From positions 12,095,501 through 12,159,500 of the forward strand of contig JAKCOZ010000007.1 of assembly GCA_022605955.1 (NCBI GenBank): a DNA stretch of 64,000 nucleotides. The letters are read 5' to 3'. This document shows, in pieces, positions 1-14,035 of this stretch. Every line of letters starts with the position of its first letter. Position 1 is the first letter of the stretch. This DNA is from Rallus limicola. Taxonomy: Eukaryota > Chordata > Aves > Gruiformes > Rallidae. The notes beneath the pieces were generated by a model that made no database searches, had not been told where the DNA came from, and was given only the letters and a program-made list of their open reading frames with translations. A program made the position numbers and the translations under genes.

Positions 1-132
1 ATATTTGAGTACTGACAGATGACCCCTTACATCCCCTGAAACATGTAAAAGATCACTTACGGGATGTAAAAAGGAAAATTCACTAACGTTAGTCAATACA
101 CAATTTTTATTCCACATTATAAGTTAAAAATA

Positions 133-1044
133 TTTGTTGAGCTCTGGATCAGGAGACCCTCAGGCAGACCCTACCAAGATTGGTGGGAGTGTTGATCTGC
201 CAGAGGGTAAGCAGGCTCTACAGAGGGACCTGGAAAGTGTGGATTGATAGGCAGAGGCTAATTACATGAGGTTTAACAAGTCCAAGTGCTGTGTCCTGCA
301 CTTGGGTCAGAAGAAACCCAGGCAAAGCTGCAGGCTTTCAGAGGAGTGGCTCTCAAGAGCTGTCACTTAGGCGTGCTGATCAACAGCTGGCTGAATATGA
401 ACCAGCAGTGCACCCAGGAGGTCATGAAGGCCAATGGCATCCTCACCTGCATCAGGAACAGTGTGGCCAGCCGGAATAGTGAAAGTTATCCTTCCCCTGT
501 ACTTAGCACTGCTGAGGCCGCACCTGCAGTACTGTGTTCAGTTTTGGGCCCCTCACTGCAGGAAGGACATTGAGACTCTTGAGTGTGTCCAGAGAAGGGC
601 TACAAAGCTGGTGAAGGGTTTAAAAGACAAATCTTATGAGGAGCAGCTGAGGGAGCTAGGATGGTTTAGTCTAGAGAAAAGGAGACTGAGGGGAGACCTC
701 ATCACTCTCTAGAACTACCTAAAAGGTGTTTGTAGTGAAGTGGGCGTCAGTCTCTTCTCCCTGGTAGTTAGGGACAGGACAAGGGGAAATGGTTGTAAAT
801 TGCATCAGGGGAAGTTAAAGTTGAATACTGGGAAAAATTTCTTTACTGAAAGGGTTGTCAGATATTGGAACAGGCTGCCCAGGGAGGTGCTGGAGTCACC
901 ATCCCTAGAGGTGTTTAAAAGAAGAATAGATATTGTACTAGGTGACATGGTCTAGTGTTGGACCTAGTAGGACTGGACAGACGGTTGGACTGGATAATCT
1001 TGAAGACCTTTTCCAACCGAAACCATTCTATGATTCTATGATTC
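133..1044 (+). mobile_element. CR1 LINE, 5'-truncated copy
   Basis: This is a non-LTR retrotransposon of the avian CR1 family. It shows the last part of ORF2, a short 3' untranslated region of about 90 bases, and the diagnostic tail of two ATTCTATG octamers plus ATTC at 1025-1044. The left edge is approximate and lies near the first recognisable CR1 ORF2 sequence, around 'gttgatctgccagagg' at 191. Like most CR1 copies it lacks its 5' end and shows no obvious target-site duplication. Frame breaks show that it is a dead copy. Identification rests on family knowledge of the ORF2 C-terminus and of the octamer tail. Confidence 0.93.
434..955 (+). pseudogene. CR1 ORF2 C-terminal remnant
   Basis: This is the C-terminal end of the CR1 reverse-transcriptase polyprotein, downstream of the RT catalytic core. 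Recognisable blocks include [13 protein letters not shown], the [12 protein letters not shown] block, [13 protein letters not shown], and near the end [17 protein letters not shown]. The frame from 434 to 955 is open except for one TAG at 710-712, where the family normally has a tyrosine codon, so a single C-to-G change explains the break. The natural stop after GDMV is at 953-955. Upstream of 434 the homology continues in another frame, from about 286, which implies a frameshift. No function is expected from this copy. Confidence 0.85.
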
Positions 1045-1935
1045 ATTGTTTTGGGTGAAATGAATGTCTGCCATCTTAGCTACAAAAGAATTTTACATTT
1101 TTTTTGTTGTTTGTGTTCATTTTTTTTTGCGAGTGGAAGGTAATTGTCAAATAGAACTGAAAGAACTAAGGCAATGATAGGTTTTGACCCACAGGATAGC
1201 CACAAAATCCAGCAATGCATCCCTAATATTAGTTAAAATGCTCTAGCACAGTGATTGCTTTTTGTTAATTTCAGAGACATCTATTTCACCCAATTTACTT
1301 CCAATTTTTCAATAGACAAGAAACCTGACTATTTGGCTGGATGGCAACTTGTAAAGAGTAGTTTTTCACATGACAGCACACGAATATTTACAGCACAATG
1401 TTAATTATCAAACATCTGGTATCCATAGCAACAGAAGGACATTCACTGTACAAAAATAAATTGCAGATACATTTCAAGGCTAAAACATATATAATTAAGG
1501 TTCAAGCTCCCAAAGCTTGGACTAAATCAAGTCAAAGTTGTAGTGATGAAGTTCTATATTTGAATATAATGTCACTCCCAAAATATCTAAAAATGGTGAC
1601 ATTTTGATGTTTGCTTTCAGTAAGGATTTTCCTGTCTATAAATCAAAAAGCAGGATAAACTTCTCTTCTTGTTTTGCTGATGGAAAATTACCTCTGCATT
1701 TGTGTTATTTTCTAATTATCAGTCCTCTGTGGGGTACAAAAACTCAGAGAAAACTTTCATTTAAAGGCATACTCTAACTTTAGGCAGTCATTATGCAAGC
1801 AAAATTACTGTTAAAGCATTGTTATTCAGGGTTATTTTTTTGAGACTGGAGATTCAGCATCTGAATTGCTACTTTGCAGTGGCTTTACATCAGTGATTGC
1901 TAGAGGGTGTATAGGCATAGAATACATTAAATGCA

Positions 1936-1965
1936 AATTCAGCAATTCTAAATTCAGCAATTCTA
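1936..1965. repeat. 15-base perfect tandem duplication
   Basis: The unit 'aattcagcaattcta' occurs twice head to tail, at 1936-1950 and 1951-1965, without a mismatch. It was probably made by replication slippage. Confidence 0.95.
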
Positions 1966-2283
1966 AGCTCAAAAAAAGGAAAACACATAATTGAGATGCC
2001 CAGGCTATTCCACTGGCATTATTATTTTTTAATGCTAAATGATTGAAAATAAGGAATTTAGTCCAAATGAACAAATTTCTTTGGTTTACACTGTGCAGGA
2101 GGTCATATTACATAACTAGAATGGTCAGATCTGATCTTAAAATTCTGTTAAGAAATATAATAAATTTTCATTATGCAAACAAATATCGGCCTTTGTCAGA
2201 ATGGCCCCAATTAATTGTAACAACTTATTTAGGATTTCAATACTTGGGCTCATATTGTGTTTATATCTGATACATTTATCTTC

Positions 2284-2320
2284 CTTTTTGAGTAATACAA
2301 TTACTTTTTGAGTAATACAA
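2284..2320. repeat. 20-base tandem duplication
   Basis: The unit 'ctttttgagtaatacaatta' at 2284-2303 is followed at once by a second copy, identical through its first 17 bases to 2320, after which 'tacaatta' follows. It is a recent slippage-type duplication. Confidence 0.9.
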
Positions 2321-5300
2321 TACAATTACTGTGGTGGCAGTACTGTAGCAACATTAAAACTTCACTTTCATATCCACTCTTCCATAGTACTCTTTTTCTC
2401 AGCCTAGAAAAACTGTCAGGTTTTGAAATTTGCTCTGACGTTCAACATATCCACACTCTAATGATCAAAGTAGAAAAAAATTAATTGCAGATTGCATTCC
2501 TTTCATGGAGAAAGCTTAGTTGGCTGCCATCTCCTGTTCAAGTTTCTATGTGTGCATGGTGTGTGTGAGCAGGGAAGGCAGGAATTTTAGATGAAATGCT
2601 TCCACTTTGCATCAACAACTTCAGATAATTTCAGTTCATGAAAGTTGCATGGAAGGGAAAAAGAAATAAAGGTCTTAAACATTTAGTTACTTTGCAGGCT
2701 AAAAGCAACACCTTGAAAGGCATGCAGAAACCAGCTGGAAATGAGTCTGTAAGCAGTAGAGTAGAATATTCTCCTTGCTTTCAAAAGGATAACTATGTTT
2801 CACAGCTTGTGTAATAGGTGGGAAAGGTCTAGTACTACAGGGTCCATAAGCAGATTTTAGAAATTTGTGTTGGAAGGAAGAAAACTAGACTTTATGTAGC
2901 AGGAATTGCAACTGAAAAGAGAACCGTGGTTTCTTTACTAAATGGAAATACACCTTACCATGGAAGACTGAGTTTAATCATAATTCAAGAAATTGTGCTC
3001 TGAATAAAAACTTTGCCACTTGAAGTTTTGAACTGATTCAGAAACAATATTCTGTTCAACAGTTTTTTAGTAACTCCTTTTCAGAACAAGAGACAAGGTG
3101 TTTGAATGCTAAGTAATGTATCCACCCATCCATTGCAGCAGCCAGTATCTCTGCCCGTCTCTACTGGTGTCTCTTCTGAATGGTAACAGCACCTGGGCCT
3201 GTCTGGGCTAAGTCTCAGGTAATGATGTTCCACCTGGCTACAGTCTTCGCTGGGTAGGAGTGAGCTGGCAGTCCTCACTGTCTTTTCCAATGAAATAAAG
3301 TTGTAGAGCTGAGTGTCAGTCACCTAGCTCCCACAGCCTGTGACAAAGATCGGAAGGGACAAGAAGCAAAAATAGAGATTATTTAAAAGGCTGAAGTATC
3401 CTGCAAACTGTTTTCTTTTAGCGATACTCCAGAGCTTTAAAATTCAAAGTCTCAATCTTTCAAGAGAGGATGAGGCAAACTGAAAATGGTACAGAATTGA
3501 TTTGTTCTCATGACAACAGTTTTAATGGAAACGGAAAAGGAAATTAACCCATTCTTCTCATGAAGCAAAGATTGTAATCAGTGTATTAACTTCTAAATGC
3601 TGAAGCTTTTAAGTCAAACAAATTGAACTGGAAAGGGAAGCAAGGTGATTATACTTTTGTTTATATGCTTCACACATTCTTTTTGAGACCAGCATGACAT
3701 TTACAGTATGCTATTTTGCACTAGTTAATGGCATGCTATTTACAATGTGTTGTTCTTTTGTATGATACATAACTGTTGGACAAATCTGTAGTCAATGTTT
3801 TTCCATTTCCACAAATATTTCATTAAAATTTCTTTACTAGGGCTATACTCTTGTTCAGTCAGGTTGTTCCTTACACTATAAGTTTCCTCACTGTTTCTCC
3901 TCTAAGAGATAGAATCTGCCCAGTAACAGTTTTGTACTGATGAAGTGAGACACTAAAAATTGGATTTCCATCCCTCTTGCATAATCAGCTCTCCAGGTCC
4001 CATTTTATAGCATGAATATTTTTTCTGTCACTAATTTCTGCTAGATATCAAAGCTTCTTTTTAATTTACTGATCCTAGCTTAAATCTCTCTTTTTCTTGT
4101 TTTTGTTGTTGTTTCTAATGAGCTTGATGTCGCTAAGATTAAAAGAGACTTGGAAAAAAACAGCTTTAAAACAGCTTTGATCTCCTAAGGTGAAGCATAT
4201 TTTTGTGCAATACTTTCTCCTCTGAGGCATGATAAGAGTTGAATTGATCTGGAGGGAAAAGAAAAAAGAAAAACAGGTGGGTGAGAAAATGAAGAGGAAG
4301 GAAACGTGGGGAAATATAATGAAAATTAGACCTGCTTACGTTCAGTTTGCATTAACAGCCTTTTCCCACATGTTATTTAAAACATATACAGAATTCGGGA
4401 CTCCAGTTTCCTAAATTCTCTGAAGTAGAAGATTTCCTGAACACTGTAATAAGAATATGATGTGCCAAAATTTTTTTCCTCTCTTTAATAAAAGAAAATG
4501 CTCTTTCAGTTCGGTTATTCACAACATTACATGTTAATTTTTAATTAAGAGAAAGGGAAGAAATCTTCATTGAATACATGTCCAAATAATTTCCTAGTTT
4601 GTCAGAGCCTAATTAAATGCTTTAAATCATTTAAATGGTTGAATGATACATAGCAACTTAAATCTAAGAATGGGACATGTCATTCTAGCTATTGTGTAAA
4701 TATTTACTAAGATTAATTTCTCTATTAAGTAGACTACTATCATAATTTACCCAAAGAACAGAAGACAAAGTCAAACCCACAAAACTGAGTGGTGACCTGG
4801 CAGGGGCAGTGAACTATCAGGTTTTGTATAAGGAGTATCATTAGTCACAATGCTCCTGTTTCAAAGCCATTGTCAGTGGCTGAGTTTTCAATTTTAGGAA
4901 AAGAAGGATTTGAGAAAGTATTTTTAAAAAGTCACTGTGTGACTTTTTGGGGACTCCAGAGAAGGAGAGGGGCTCTTGGGTTCTTTGCTTGCTTGTTTTC
5001 TTGCTTTCTTTCCCTGCATGAAAGTGACAATGTTTTACTTGTTTAAAAGGACAGAAAGACTTGGGATGATGTTCATCACATATCACAGCTTGACTTTCAG
5101 TGTTCGTGATAATTATATATAAAGGCGTAAATGGAATTAGACATCTGACTGTCCTTTGTACCTTTGGAAATCTCACCTTCCATACATAATTTAGTGCATG
5201 CCAATTAATTTTTCTCGGTTTGGTTTAGACATATTGAAATAAAAGTTCATTAAGAGGAAAGGGCTGTTAGGGTTTTTTTATTCTTTTGCCTTTTTGTTAG

Positions 5301-8300
5301 TGACTAAAATATTACTTTACTTTCTTTACAGTGGATAAATAAAATTTTTATTTTAGTTCTGTGGAAAAAGCAGTGCATTCTCCTCCTCAAGGTGAGATTT
5401 TCTTTGCAAAGTCTGGACACAGAAAGTTAACTCAGCCTCAATACATCTCACTGTGAAAGGAGAATCCGCTCTCAGCCAGCATTTAGAGTTTATAATAAAT
5501 GGAGTTTAGGCTTATTTCATTGTACTTTGCTAGGGTAGATTTGCTCCTGCTCTTTGCAAATGACACAGTCCTTGTCAAGTTTCAAAGTCCTCTTAATTTA
5601 GATTGGGAAATTATCCAAGCTTGACCAACTCTGATGATTCATGGTATTATGCATATAGGAATAAAACAAGTTCTGATATATTTCCAGAAAGAAAAAATCA
5701 TTGACCAAAAAGGAACTCAACTTACAAATATGTTACCAGTTTTTGTGGATGTAGAGTCTAAAAACATGTCTAAACTCCAAGAAATGTTCCCTCCTCAAAG
5801 CTGTTGCTTCTTAAAATTACAGGGCTCAGGATCCTAACTCATAGCCCTCAAATGCCCAGAGCTGCAATGATTATTGACCTCAGGGCACTCTCAATGCCCT
5901 CTAGATGAGACAAAGAAAGAGGATGCAGGTGACTGACAAGGATCATCATCTCCTGTTATTGAATGAGCATGGAAGAAGTCTCTTCATTTGTCAGGAGGAT
6001 CTGTAACTGGAAAAGTTGGAGCCTGATGTATACTACTAGAAGAAAACAGAGCAAAGGCTCTGACTTTTCCTTTCCTATGGTACAGATGTGTCTCAGGGAA
6101 TTTATTTCTGTGGAGATGCTGATGATTAGAAATGTGTGTCAATGCAGTGTACAGCTAAGCACATGCCATCTCAGTTTTTTTAATTAAAAGAAGGCTGCAT
6201 TATGAAAAAAGAATTAATTTCTAAGAAAAGTTAAGACCAAGTTAAAGAATGAAGCAGCAGATTCAGAAAAGTTATTAGAGATGAGAATACAGGTACAGGT
6301 TATGTCACAAAGCTTAAAGACTGACGGATCTTCAAATCTAAAATTCTGCAAATGTGATTCCTTGTCTGAGAATGCCTTATCTGAGAATTGTTCATTTATC
6401 AGAGGGGCAAGCAGTTTTGTTTTAGCTTTACAGATGAATAAACATTTCTTTATCTCTCTTAATCCAAATAAGAGCATAATTTAAAGATTAACTGAGGAAA
6501 TACATTGAGGAACTTTTATTCAACTGCCAAGTAGCAATTTAATTTTACAGCAACCAGCAGAGAGCAGTGCTACTTTGCTGTCCAAATATAATCACATTAC
6601 AATCTTGAAAGCCTTTTCAGCAGAAACAGCAAAATTCTATCTAGATCTTTTATAAGTGTATGTTTTTGTACAGGTTATGATCTTATGTCAGTTATGAACT
6701 TTTACAAGTTTCCCTCTAAAATTAAGCAGGAATAACTGGAACTGTTCCAGCAAATACGGAAAAGGGAATAGGGGAAAGAAATTTTATTTCTGTTTCTACA
6801 ATTCCTCTTGCATAACCCTTATATTAAATTTTTCTCCTTATTCTTTTAAAAGCTATAATAAACTGCTTTTTAAAAGAAAACTGATTTTAAAAGAAAATTA
6901 TCTGTCAGTTTGCATTATGTAGTAAATAAGAAGAGCAGATCTAATACATACTTGCCAGGACTGCTGATGCAGTCTCCCAGTTTCTTAGTGTGCCCCACTG
7001 TTCGGATGCAGTGAGGATGTCTGAAGTTAAATCATGAAACAGAGAGAATTTTGACAGGGTAGAAGAAAAAAAGAAAATAAAATGTTTAGGAAAAAAGAGA
7101 ATATTAATGGAAAACTTTTTTCCCCTTATATTTGTGGCTTGCTATCATGAAAGCAGATATGGTTGATTAGACATCCATGTTGCAACATAGCATCTTTGAG
7201 ATATGTCTATTGAGAAAGTTACAGATTATCTGAACTAAGTTGTTCAAGGTGAAGACAAGCAGGTTTGATCTTCGCAAGATACTGAATACAGGATCCAAAC
7301 CTGAAGTAGTTCTAGCCATCATAATGGTCATAAATAACAGATTGCCAAATGAATCTGACTGAGCAGATGAAACACACTATATATATTTAAAGCTGAGCGT
7401 AAGTAGTGTTATTGATCATGTTTACTTCTTGGAAGGTAAATTCCTAGTTTAACATTAGATTCTTCTTCCTCTTTTTATTTTCTTTTTTAGCCTCAGTCCT
7501 ATTTTAAACAACTTGAAGTGGAAGAGTTGATCAGAGGGTTTTTTTTAAATTTTTCTAAGAATACATTTAAAATATTTGTTTGATCATTAACTTGCCATCA
7601 TGTATTACTATTCATTGGACTCTTTAACTGTTGTGCTTATTTTATTCTTGTGCCTTTCTGAGGTACTTAGGAGATTTATTATCAAAAAAAAACCCCTAAG
7701 AGTAGACTGAATGTTCCTATAGATTCCTAGTGACAACATTAAAAAAAAAAAGGCTAAGATGTTAAATTAGTGTTGCAGTTCCCAATCTTGACTGTGAAAG
7801 AGCAATGGAGAACCCTTTAGGCATGAAGGAAGGTACCCTAAGTAGGCTGAAATCATCATTACCACTTGTGACACTCAAACTTGTATGACTGCAGCATTCA
7901 TGTCATTGCTGTGAACACACCAGAAAATGATTTTCCACTGTTTTACTTGTACTTAATATAATGTAGTGTATATGGTAATTTGTGGCATCCACTGCAGCAG
8001 GAAAGAGTATGCAGATGGCCATATAAACGTAGCCCCAAAGGATTCTCAGGCTATAAATTAACTTGGTGGCATCCCCACTGTAAAAGGAAGGTTAAAACAC
8101 CATTGCAATGGAGGTTGGACTATAACTCATGACTCTTACTGGGTTGGCTGATGCAAACTTAAAGATCTCTGAGTTGAGGTCGGAGGTTCTTTTACACACT
8201 TGACTGTGAGTTAACTCTTGGCAAAGGCATATTCTCACAGCTGAATCCTGCAGTCAGTAAATGTAAGGTTATAGTATATTTGCCATTACTCATAGATGCA

Positions 8301-10081
8301 GAACTAGGTTCTTAGGGGACTACCTGCACTTTCAAAGATGCTCTTCATTCATATGGATGACTATCAAGCCTGTGATATTTTGTTTTTATATTGTTGCATG
8401 GCTAACAGTAAATACTTAGTATCTTATTAAGCACAAACCTTTCTCAAGAATTGAAAAGTGCTTCAGGGAGGTACGTGTTTCCATGCCATAGAAGCAGCTT
8501 TATTTGGTAAACAGAAAGGAATAAGATAGGTTGGAATAATGCAAAAAAGAATTGTAAACAAACATCTGGAAGGTATATGAGATAAAAAGTGCTAATGTGC
8601 TGCAGACAGAGTGTGGGCAATCAAGGTATTTCTCTGTAGATGATTCATTAAATCTACCAGTGGTACTGACTTGGTAACAGTTAAAAAATACAACTGTGAA
8701 GTACTTCAAAGAGAAATACACAACATTTGGGTTAGATGCCTTTTGCCTGACAGTATGTGATCTTAAATGCAACTAGAGAGATCAAAGCTCTGAAGGGAGG
8801 AACTGTTTAATCATTTGCCATGTGAACTGTTTTGTGAAATGACTGGCTGATGCAAAGTTCTATAGCTCTTCTTTATATATTAAATCGTCTCAGATACATT
8901 GATGCTAATGTTTTATTTTTGTGAATATAGCTATATATAATACAGCTCTGAACCGAACTATGAAAATAAATAGGAGTAATGATAGGAGCAGGAAGATAGT
9001 GGTCCGGAGAGAGGGTAAGCCAAGGTCAGTTGTAGTCTCTGCCTTGCAGCTGTAAACCTTTTCAGATAGGGAAGGGCTCCAGGAAGGTGATGAGTCATAA
9101 AGCTGTAAGAAAAAAAAAAACAAAACATCCTCAGGCATATAGACACTGCTGCTACAAGCTTATCAGTGAAATTTAAGCTGCGTTCTGTAGCCTGACACAG
9201 GTATTAAACTGGATTCCACTCTTTGTCAACAGAGTAAGCATGAAGGCCCTACAGATGCCTTTTTTTCCAAGCATTCAGTATGTCCTGCAGACATAAGCTA
9301 AATAAGATTTTCCCTCCCAACACATCTGCTTCGACCATGAGTCTACAGTTTTGATGATCCTTCTTTTGTCTTAAGAAAAAATTCTCAGCAAGACTGTTAA
9401 CTTAATCACATCCCAGAACCCAGAGTGTGTCAGTTTCTATACAGGCTGGTTGGAGAAATGTGGTTCACACTTCTGTAATGGCTGTGACCCTGGCATGGGT
9501 CAGTATCTGCTATACTTCAGAAGTCACAGGGAGCTGCACAACATGAGCTGTTTCCTTTCCCAGTTGTTTGGCCTCATGGCCAATTACCTACTATTCAAAA
9601 CTTAAACTATTTTAACCCTCCCAACACTTGTTGATGGCAATTTTTGTGACTTTAATGGAAAGATCTGCACTTTTAAAATTTCCCTTGTGCAGTAAGGCAA
9701 AAAGGGTCTGTGGTAGGTCAGAAATGGCTTTGAGCCATTTGCTTTTGTGTTTAGCTGCATCGTTTCTCTGCTACATTGTAAATAATTTTGAGTGGATGTA
9801 AAGGACTTGGTGAGAATCCTATATCCACATAACATGGTATATCTCAATAAACAAAGCTTCTCCTAGTGAGAAGAGGAAACAGCAAGGATTTTTAATGGCT
9901 ACGGTAGGTCAATTGTAACTCAATCAACATCTCAACATCTCAGAGGCTTAACTGTTAAGGCATCTTTTTACAGAAATCTTCCTTTCAGTTTTGTTTTTTA
10001 GGCACCACAGTAGAGGATGTCTTGCACATGCATAGGTGTGGTACAGAGCATAAGGATGTTCATAGCCAGACGTTTTTAGCT

Positions 10082-10133
10082 ACCCAGAAGAGTATCCATG
10101 TGCATAAACCCAGAAGAGCATTCATGTGCATAA
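10082..10133. repeat. 26-base tandem duplication with 2 mismatches
   Basis: Two adjacent 26-base units, 10082-10107 and 10108-10133, both begin 'acccagaagag' and end 'catgtgcataa'. They differ at two positions, so the duplication is somewhat older than the others in this part of the window. Confidence 0.93.
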
Positions 10134-13100
10134 AAGTTTATTATTGACGACTTTCTCATTATGCTATGATGAATATAATTTTTACAACTTCAGGTGCAAA
10201 TTTCACATACTTGTTTGTTCAGAGTGCTTCAGGCACCAAATATAGGTTCTTAACCCCCTTCCTCCTATAATGAATTCAGGGGATGCTATTCCATGGACAA
10301 ATGCAGGTTGTTTCTAAATGAAAACTCATGCAAAAAGCTGTCAGTTTTGAGGGAAAACAAAAGCAAAAAAAAACAACAAACACACAAGGTGAAGTGAAAG
10401 AAGTGACCCATACTCTATAAAGTATGGAAACAGAATCCTTACAACAGTGAAACTCTTATGCTGAGAAACATATAGTTTTTTCTTTCTCTATATACTTTTG
10501 GTTTTGACAATGTGAACATAGAATTCAGCTTTGAAATCTGAAGCTGTAACTGAACCCACAGAAACACGTACATCACTCCAACCTATCTTATTTTGAATGG
10601 TGTATGAGCACACAACCTCAACATTACAGCTTTAGAAGGTATATTTTCTTACAAATCAGTTTTTCTTCAGGTTTGGGCTGACTTCTTAAAGCAGCATAGA
10701 TCAATCTAACTAAAAAAAAACTTTTGTTGAATTTGATAAGTATGAGAAATGTAGCACAGCAGCTTTAGATTTTTTCTAAAGCGTTTGATACTGTAAATCA
10801 CATTAAACTATCAAATAAATAGTCACTGCAGGGTAGTCATGGGCATTATTTATGCTGGTTGAGGTCTTATCTATCTATTGAAAAACAGACTCTAATATCA
10901 AGCTCTCCCACATCAGTTTTTGCTGTGATGGGAAATTGCAGAGCGCGGCTAGTAATGGGACAAACTCTCCGAAGGCAATTTAAGAAGGCAGTGTGCTAGC
11001 ATGATCCTACTCCCAGAAGGAACAGATGTACTTTTGTATAGCCTCTTTCTCGCCTGCTGGCTCTAATGTTATGAAAATCCCATTGAGAGGCTTTAGCATC
11101 AACTTTATCACCTGAAAACACTTTCATTTTAGAAAAGACAAAGCCTGTTGTGAACCTTTGATCTTATTAGATTATTCTGTGTGGATATAATAACATTTTC
11201 AATCCAACATTATTTTGTGACCAATGCTGAAGAACCTTCACCGAGAAGCTCTATCATTGTACAAGTAACACCAGATGCCCAAAGTAGCTGAAGTTTACTG
11301 CATAATATGACTATCAGAAAGTTTTTATATCTCCTCATTAAGCGACAGACAGAAAAGAGGCAAATAACTGTCAGGATGGTGAAAACTCTAGGATGAAAAG
11401 TCATTCAGACTTCTATTCATTGTAGACATCCATGTCCATTAAAACAGAGCCTTCTAGTAGTTGGTGGTGCACTAGAATTCTTACTCTGCCTTTCTCCTGA
11501 CCATACATCTAGTTGTTATAAACTCTTTCCTTAGCCTTTTCTGTCCTAAACAAGGCTCCTCTGAACTTGCTCCTATCCTTTCTCCTCTGTACATAGAACC
11601 AGAAATGTTCCTTCTTGAGGGTTTGATTCACCTTTTTATCCATGTAGTTTGTGCTGGTGGAGTCAGCTTGATTTTCACCATTGCAGGTTTACATGGTAAT
11701 TACAATCCCCCTTGGACTTACATGTTTCTCCTGCATAATATGCAGTAAGGATTATTTCTTTTTTGGTCCGGTGGGCAGTAATTGATTCAACAAAGCATAA
11801 TAATGTATTCACAGCTCAAACCTCAAAAAAGAAATTTCTTAGAGTTTCCATTTTCAAAATAGTGTTCATCATAATTATTCATGGTTGTGAGTACTGAATT
11901 TGTAAGACAATTTAACCTTAATTGTTTCCATTTTAGCAGTCAACATGTGAAAAGTGTGTCTTGTCTACATAAGATAAATAATTGAATCTGGCATGCTAGC
12001 AATAGAACTGAGATTACTAAACTACTTGACTTCTATGTTTTATTTAAATACCAAGTCAAACAGCTAATCTCCCATCTAGATATGCATGAAACGTTTTGAA
12101 TTAAATTCTTGCTAGTATCCCTATTTTGGTAAAAGGTCGCTTAAATTCAGCTGTGTCTCAAAAGGGATGGGAAAATATTTCAAAATTATCTGAATGAAGT
12201 TGACACCTACAAAACTCTGTCCTCTTATTTAACTTCTTTTTAATATTTAAGTCATAGTTCTGATAGCTGAATAATGTTTGTTAGAATGACAAAAAATTAA
12301 ATATTTGCACCTAATGAGATCGGGAAGTTCCTATGAATCAAAATGGTGTGGGCTTTTAGTTTTTAACTTTTCATCTCATTCAAATCAGGTTTTTTGAAAT
12401 AATCTTTGCTTTACTGTATAACTCTCCTACCTAATTCTACTCATATCCCCATTAATGATTCAAGTTCTTCTAACAATTAAACCGTCATTCTTGTGTAGTG
12501 TAATATGTATAGTATATCAGGTATGGTACCTAAGTGCTGCAAATTAAATGTTTTCATTAATTTTGTCAGTTCATTCTGTTAATATATCACATATAGAAAA
12601 ATAAGGAGGCCAAGATTGTTCCCCTTTGGCACGTGGATTAACCAGGTTTCATGGCCCACAGCTGTCTGCAAACTGTGTTTTTGAACACAATATGAATTTC
12701 GAACAGCTTGTGCTTTTGAGCACTAATATTTTGTATTTTGCATAAACTCAATCTGCTTGGAACCAAGTAATTTTTAGTATAAATATCTGTACTTAATGAT
12801 GTGAACAAGTATTTCAGTTCACCCTTTATTAAATTGTTATGTCTCTTGCTTACATTTTTTCTTAAATAGTTTCCTATAATTAGATCCCAAATTTATCCAA
12901 AGGTTCACTTTGTCTATGATGCAATAGTAATTGAAATTTCTGGCTGCCACATTGCTACCATGGATTGCTCATTTCACATTTATAAAATTACTCCTAATAT
13001 ACCCTTCTCTACCCGCTGCCATTCTTGGGTATATCTCATTTGTTGCTAGTTATCTTAATGATAGGGTAGGGTAAAGAGGACAATTAACTACCTTTGGTAC

Positions 13101-13939
13101 TGGCTCTGTATATGTGCATGTTGTGCAAGGTGCTCTTGGTTAGGGGAGATTTGGTCTGTTCTTTTGCAGATTGCTGAAAACTCACATCTAAAAGCAAAGG
13201 AGAGGTACACATACTTATTGAGATGCTTTGAAGAGGGTGCCCATCCACTGTGACAGTTTTGTGCACCTAAAAATAATTCTTGTGGAGAAAGGGTGCCAAG
13301 CTGAAAGTGAAAGATGGAATGTCTGAGATGAGACCATCCCTCCAGCCAGTCTGATAGCTTTTTCACCATGAAGTTGCATAGGAGGATCCAGGAGTCATGA
13401 TCTAAGCTAGTACCAGTAACCTGGGGCAGTATATGAGCAATACACTGGACAGCTGTTTGCTGTGCCTAATAGAAGGATTTTCATGGTGGCATTCTCCCAA
13501 ATGCTGCCAGTTCCAGGTCATGAAGGATGAGAGACAAGCAAGGATCCAGTGTTGTGGTGCACAGATGAAATCACAGTGTTGCAAAGACAAGTATTTCAGT
13601 ACATCAGGAACTGGAAAACCTCTTGAGACAAAGGGATCCCATAAAGGAAGGACAGGCTTTATTTTAATTAAGGTGCAGAGAGACTGATGGCACTGAAAAT
13701 TAAGAAGGTCATATAGGATTATTTAAACTAGTAACTGGGAAAATGTTGACAAGCATGGAGAAACACCTCATTCAGATTGATTCAACTTGGCAGGGTAACC
13801 TGGACGATATTCAGCGCACCTCCGAAAAAGCCAGAAGGGAAATAAACAGAAATAGGGAAGGCAAGTTAGTTTGTCTAAAATGTCAGCTGGCTAACATGGC
13901 AAAGCTAAAACAAGGGCAAAAGTAACAAGCCCTAACTTC

Positions 13940-14035
13940 TACACCAATGTAAGAAGCCTAAAAAATAAGATGGAGGAACCAGAATTTTTGGCAATAAACA
14001 GCAATCCTGACACAATAGGCATCTCAGAGACCTAG
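13940..14035 (+). pseudogene. LINE ORF2 endonuclease N-terminus, broken
   Basis: Translation from 13940 gives YTNVRSLKNKMEE, the classic N-terminal block of apurinic-type LINE endonucleases (consensus 'Y.NaRSl.nK..El'). After an insert it reaches DTIGISET, matching the second conserved endonuclease block, in which a tryptophan follows ET. Here that position is TAG at 14033-14035, a one-base change from TGG. The glutamate of this block is a catalytic, metal-binding residue in the family and is preserved. The next codon is TGA, and homology fades beyond it. The identification combines visible motifs with family knowledge. Confidence 0.75.

Larger units (their letters stand above)
1045..13700. 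other. AT-rich intergenic stretch, no gene seen
   Basis: I see no convincing coding exon, RNA gene or young mobile element here. The open frames are short (up to 111 codons) and match no family I know. Small structures present are a perfect 15-base tandem duplication at 1936-1965, a 20-base tandem duplication at 2284-2320, a 26-base tandem duplication at 10082-10133, and scattered A or T runs. The stretch looks like ordinary bird intergenic DNA. Conserved non-coding elements could be present but cannot be recognised without alignment. Confidence 0.6.
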
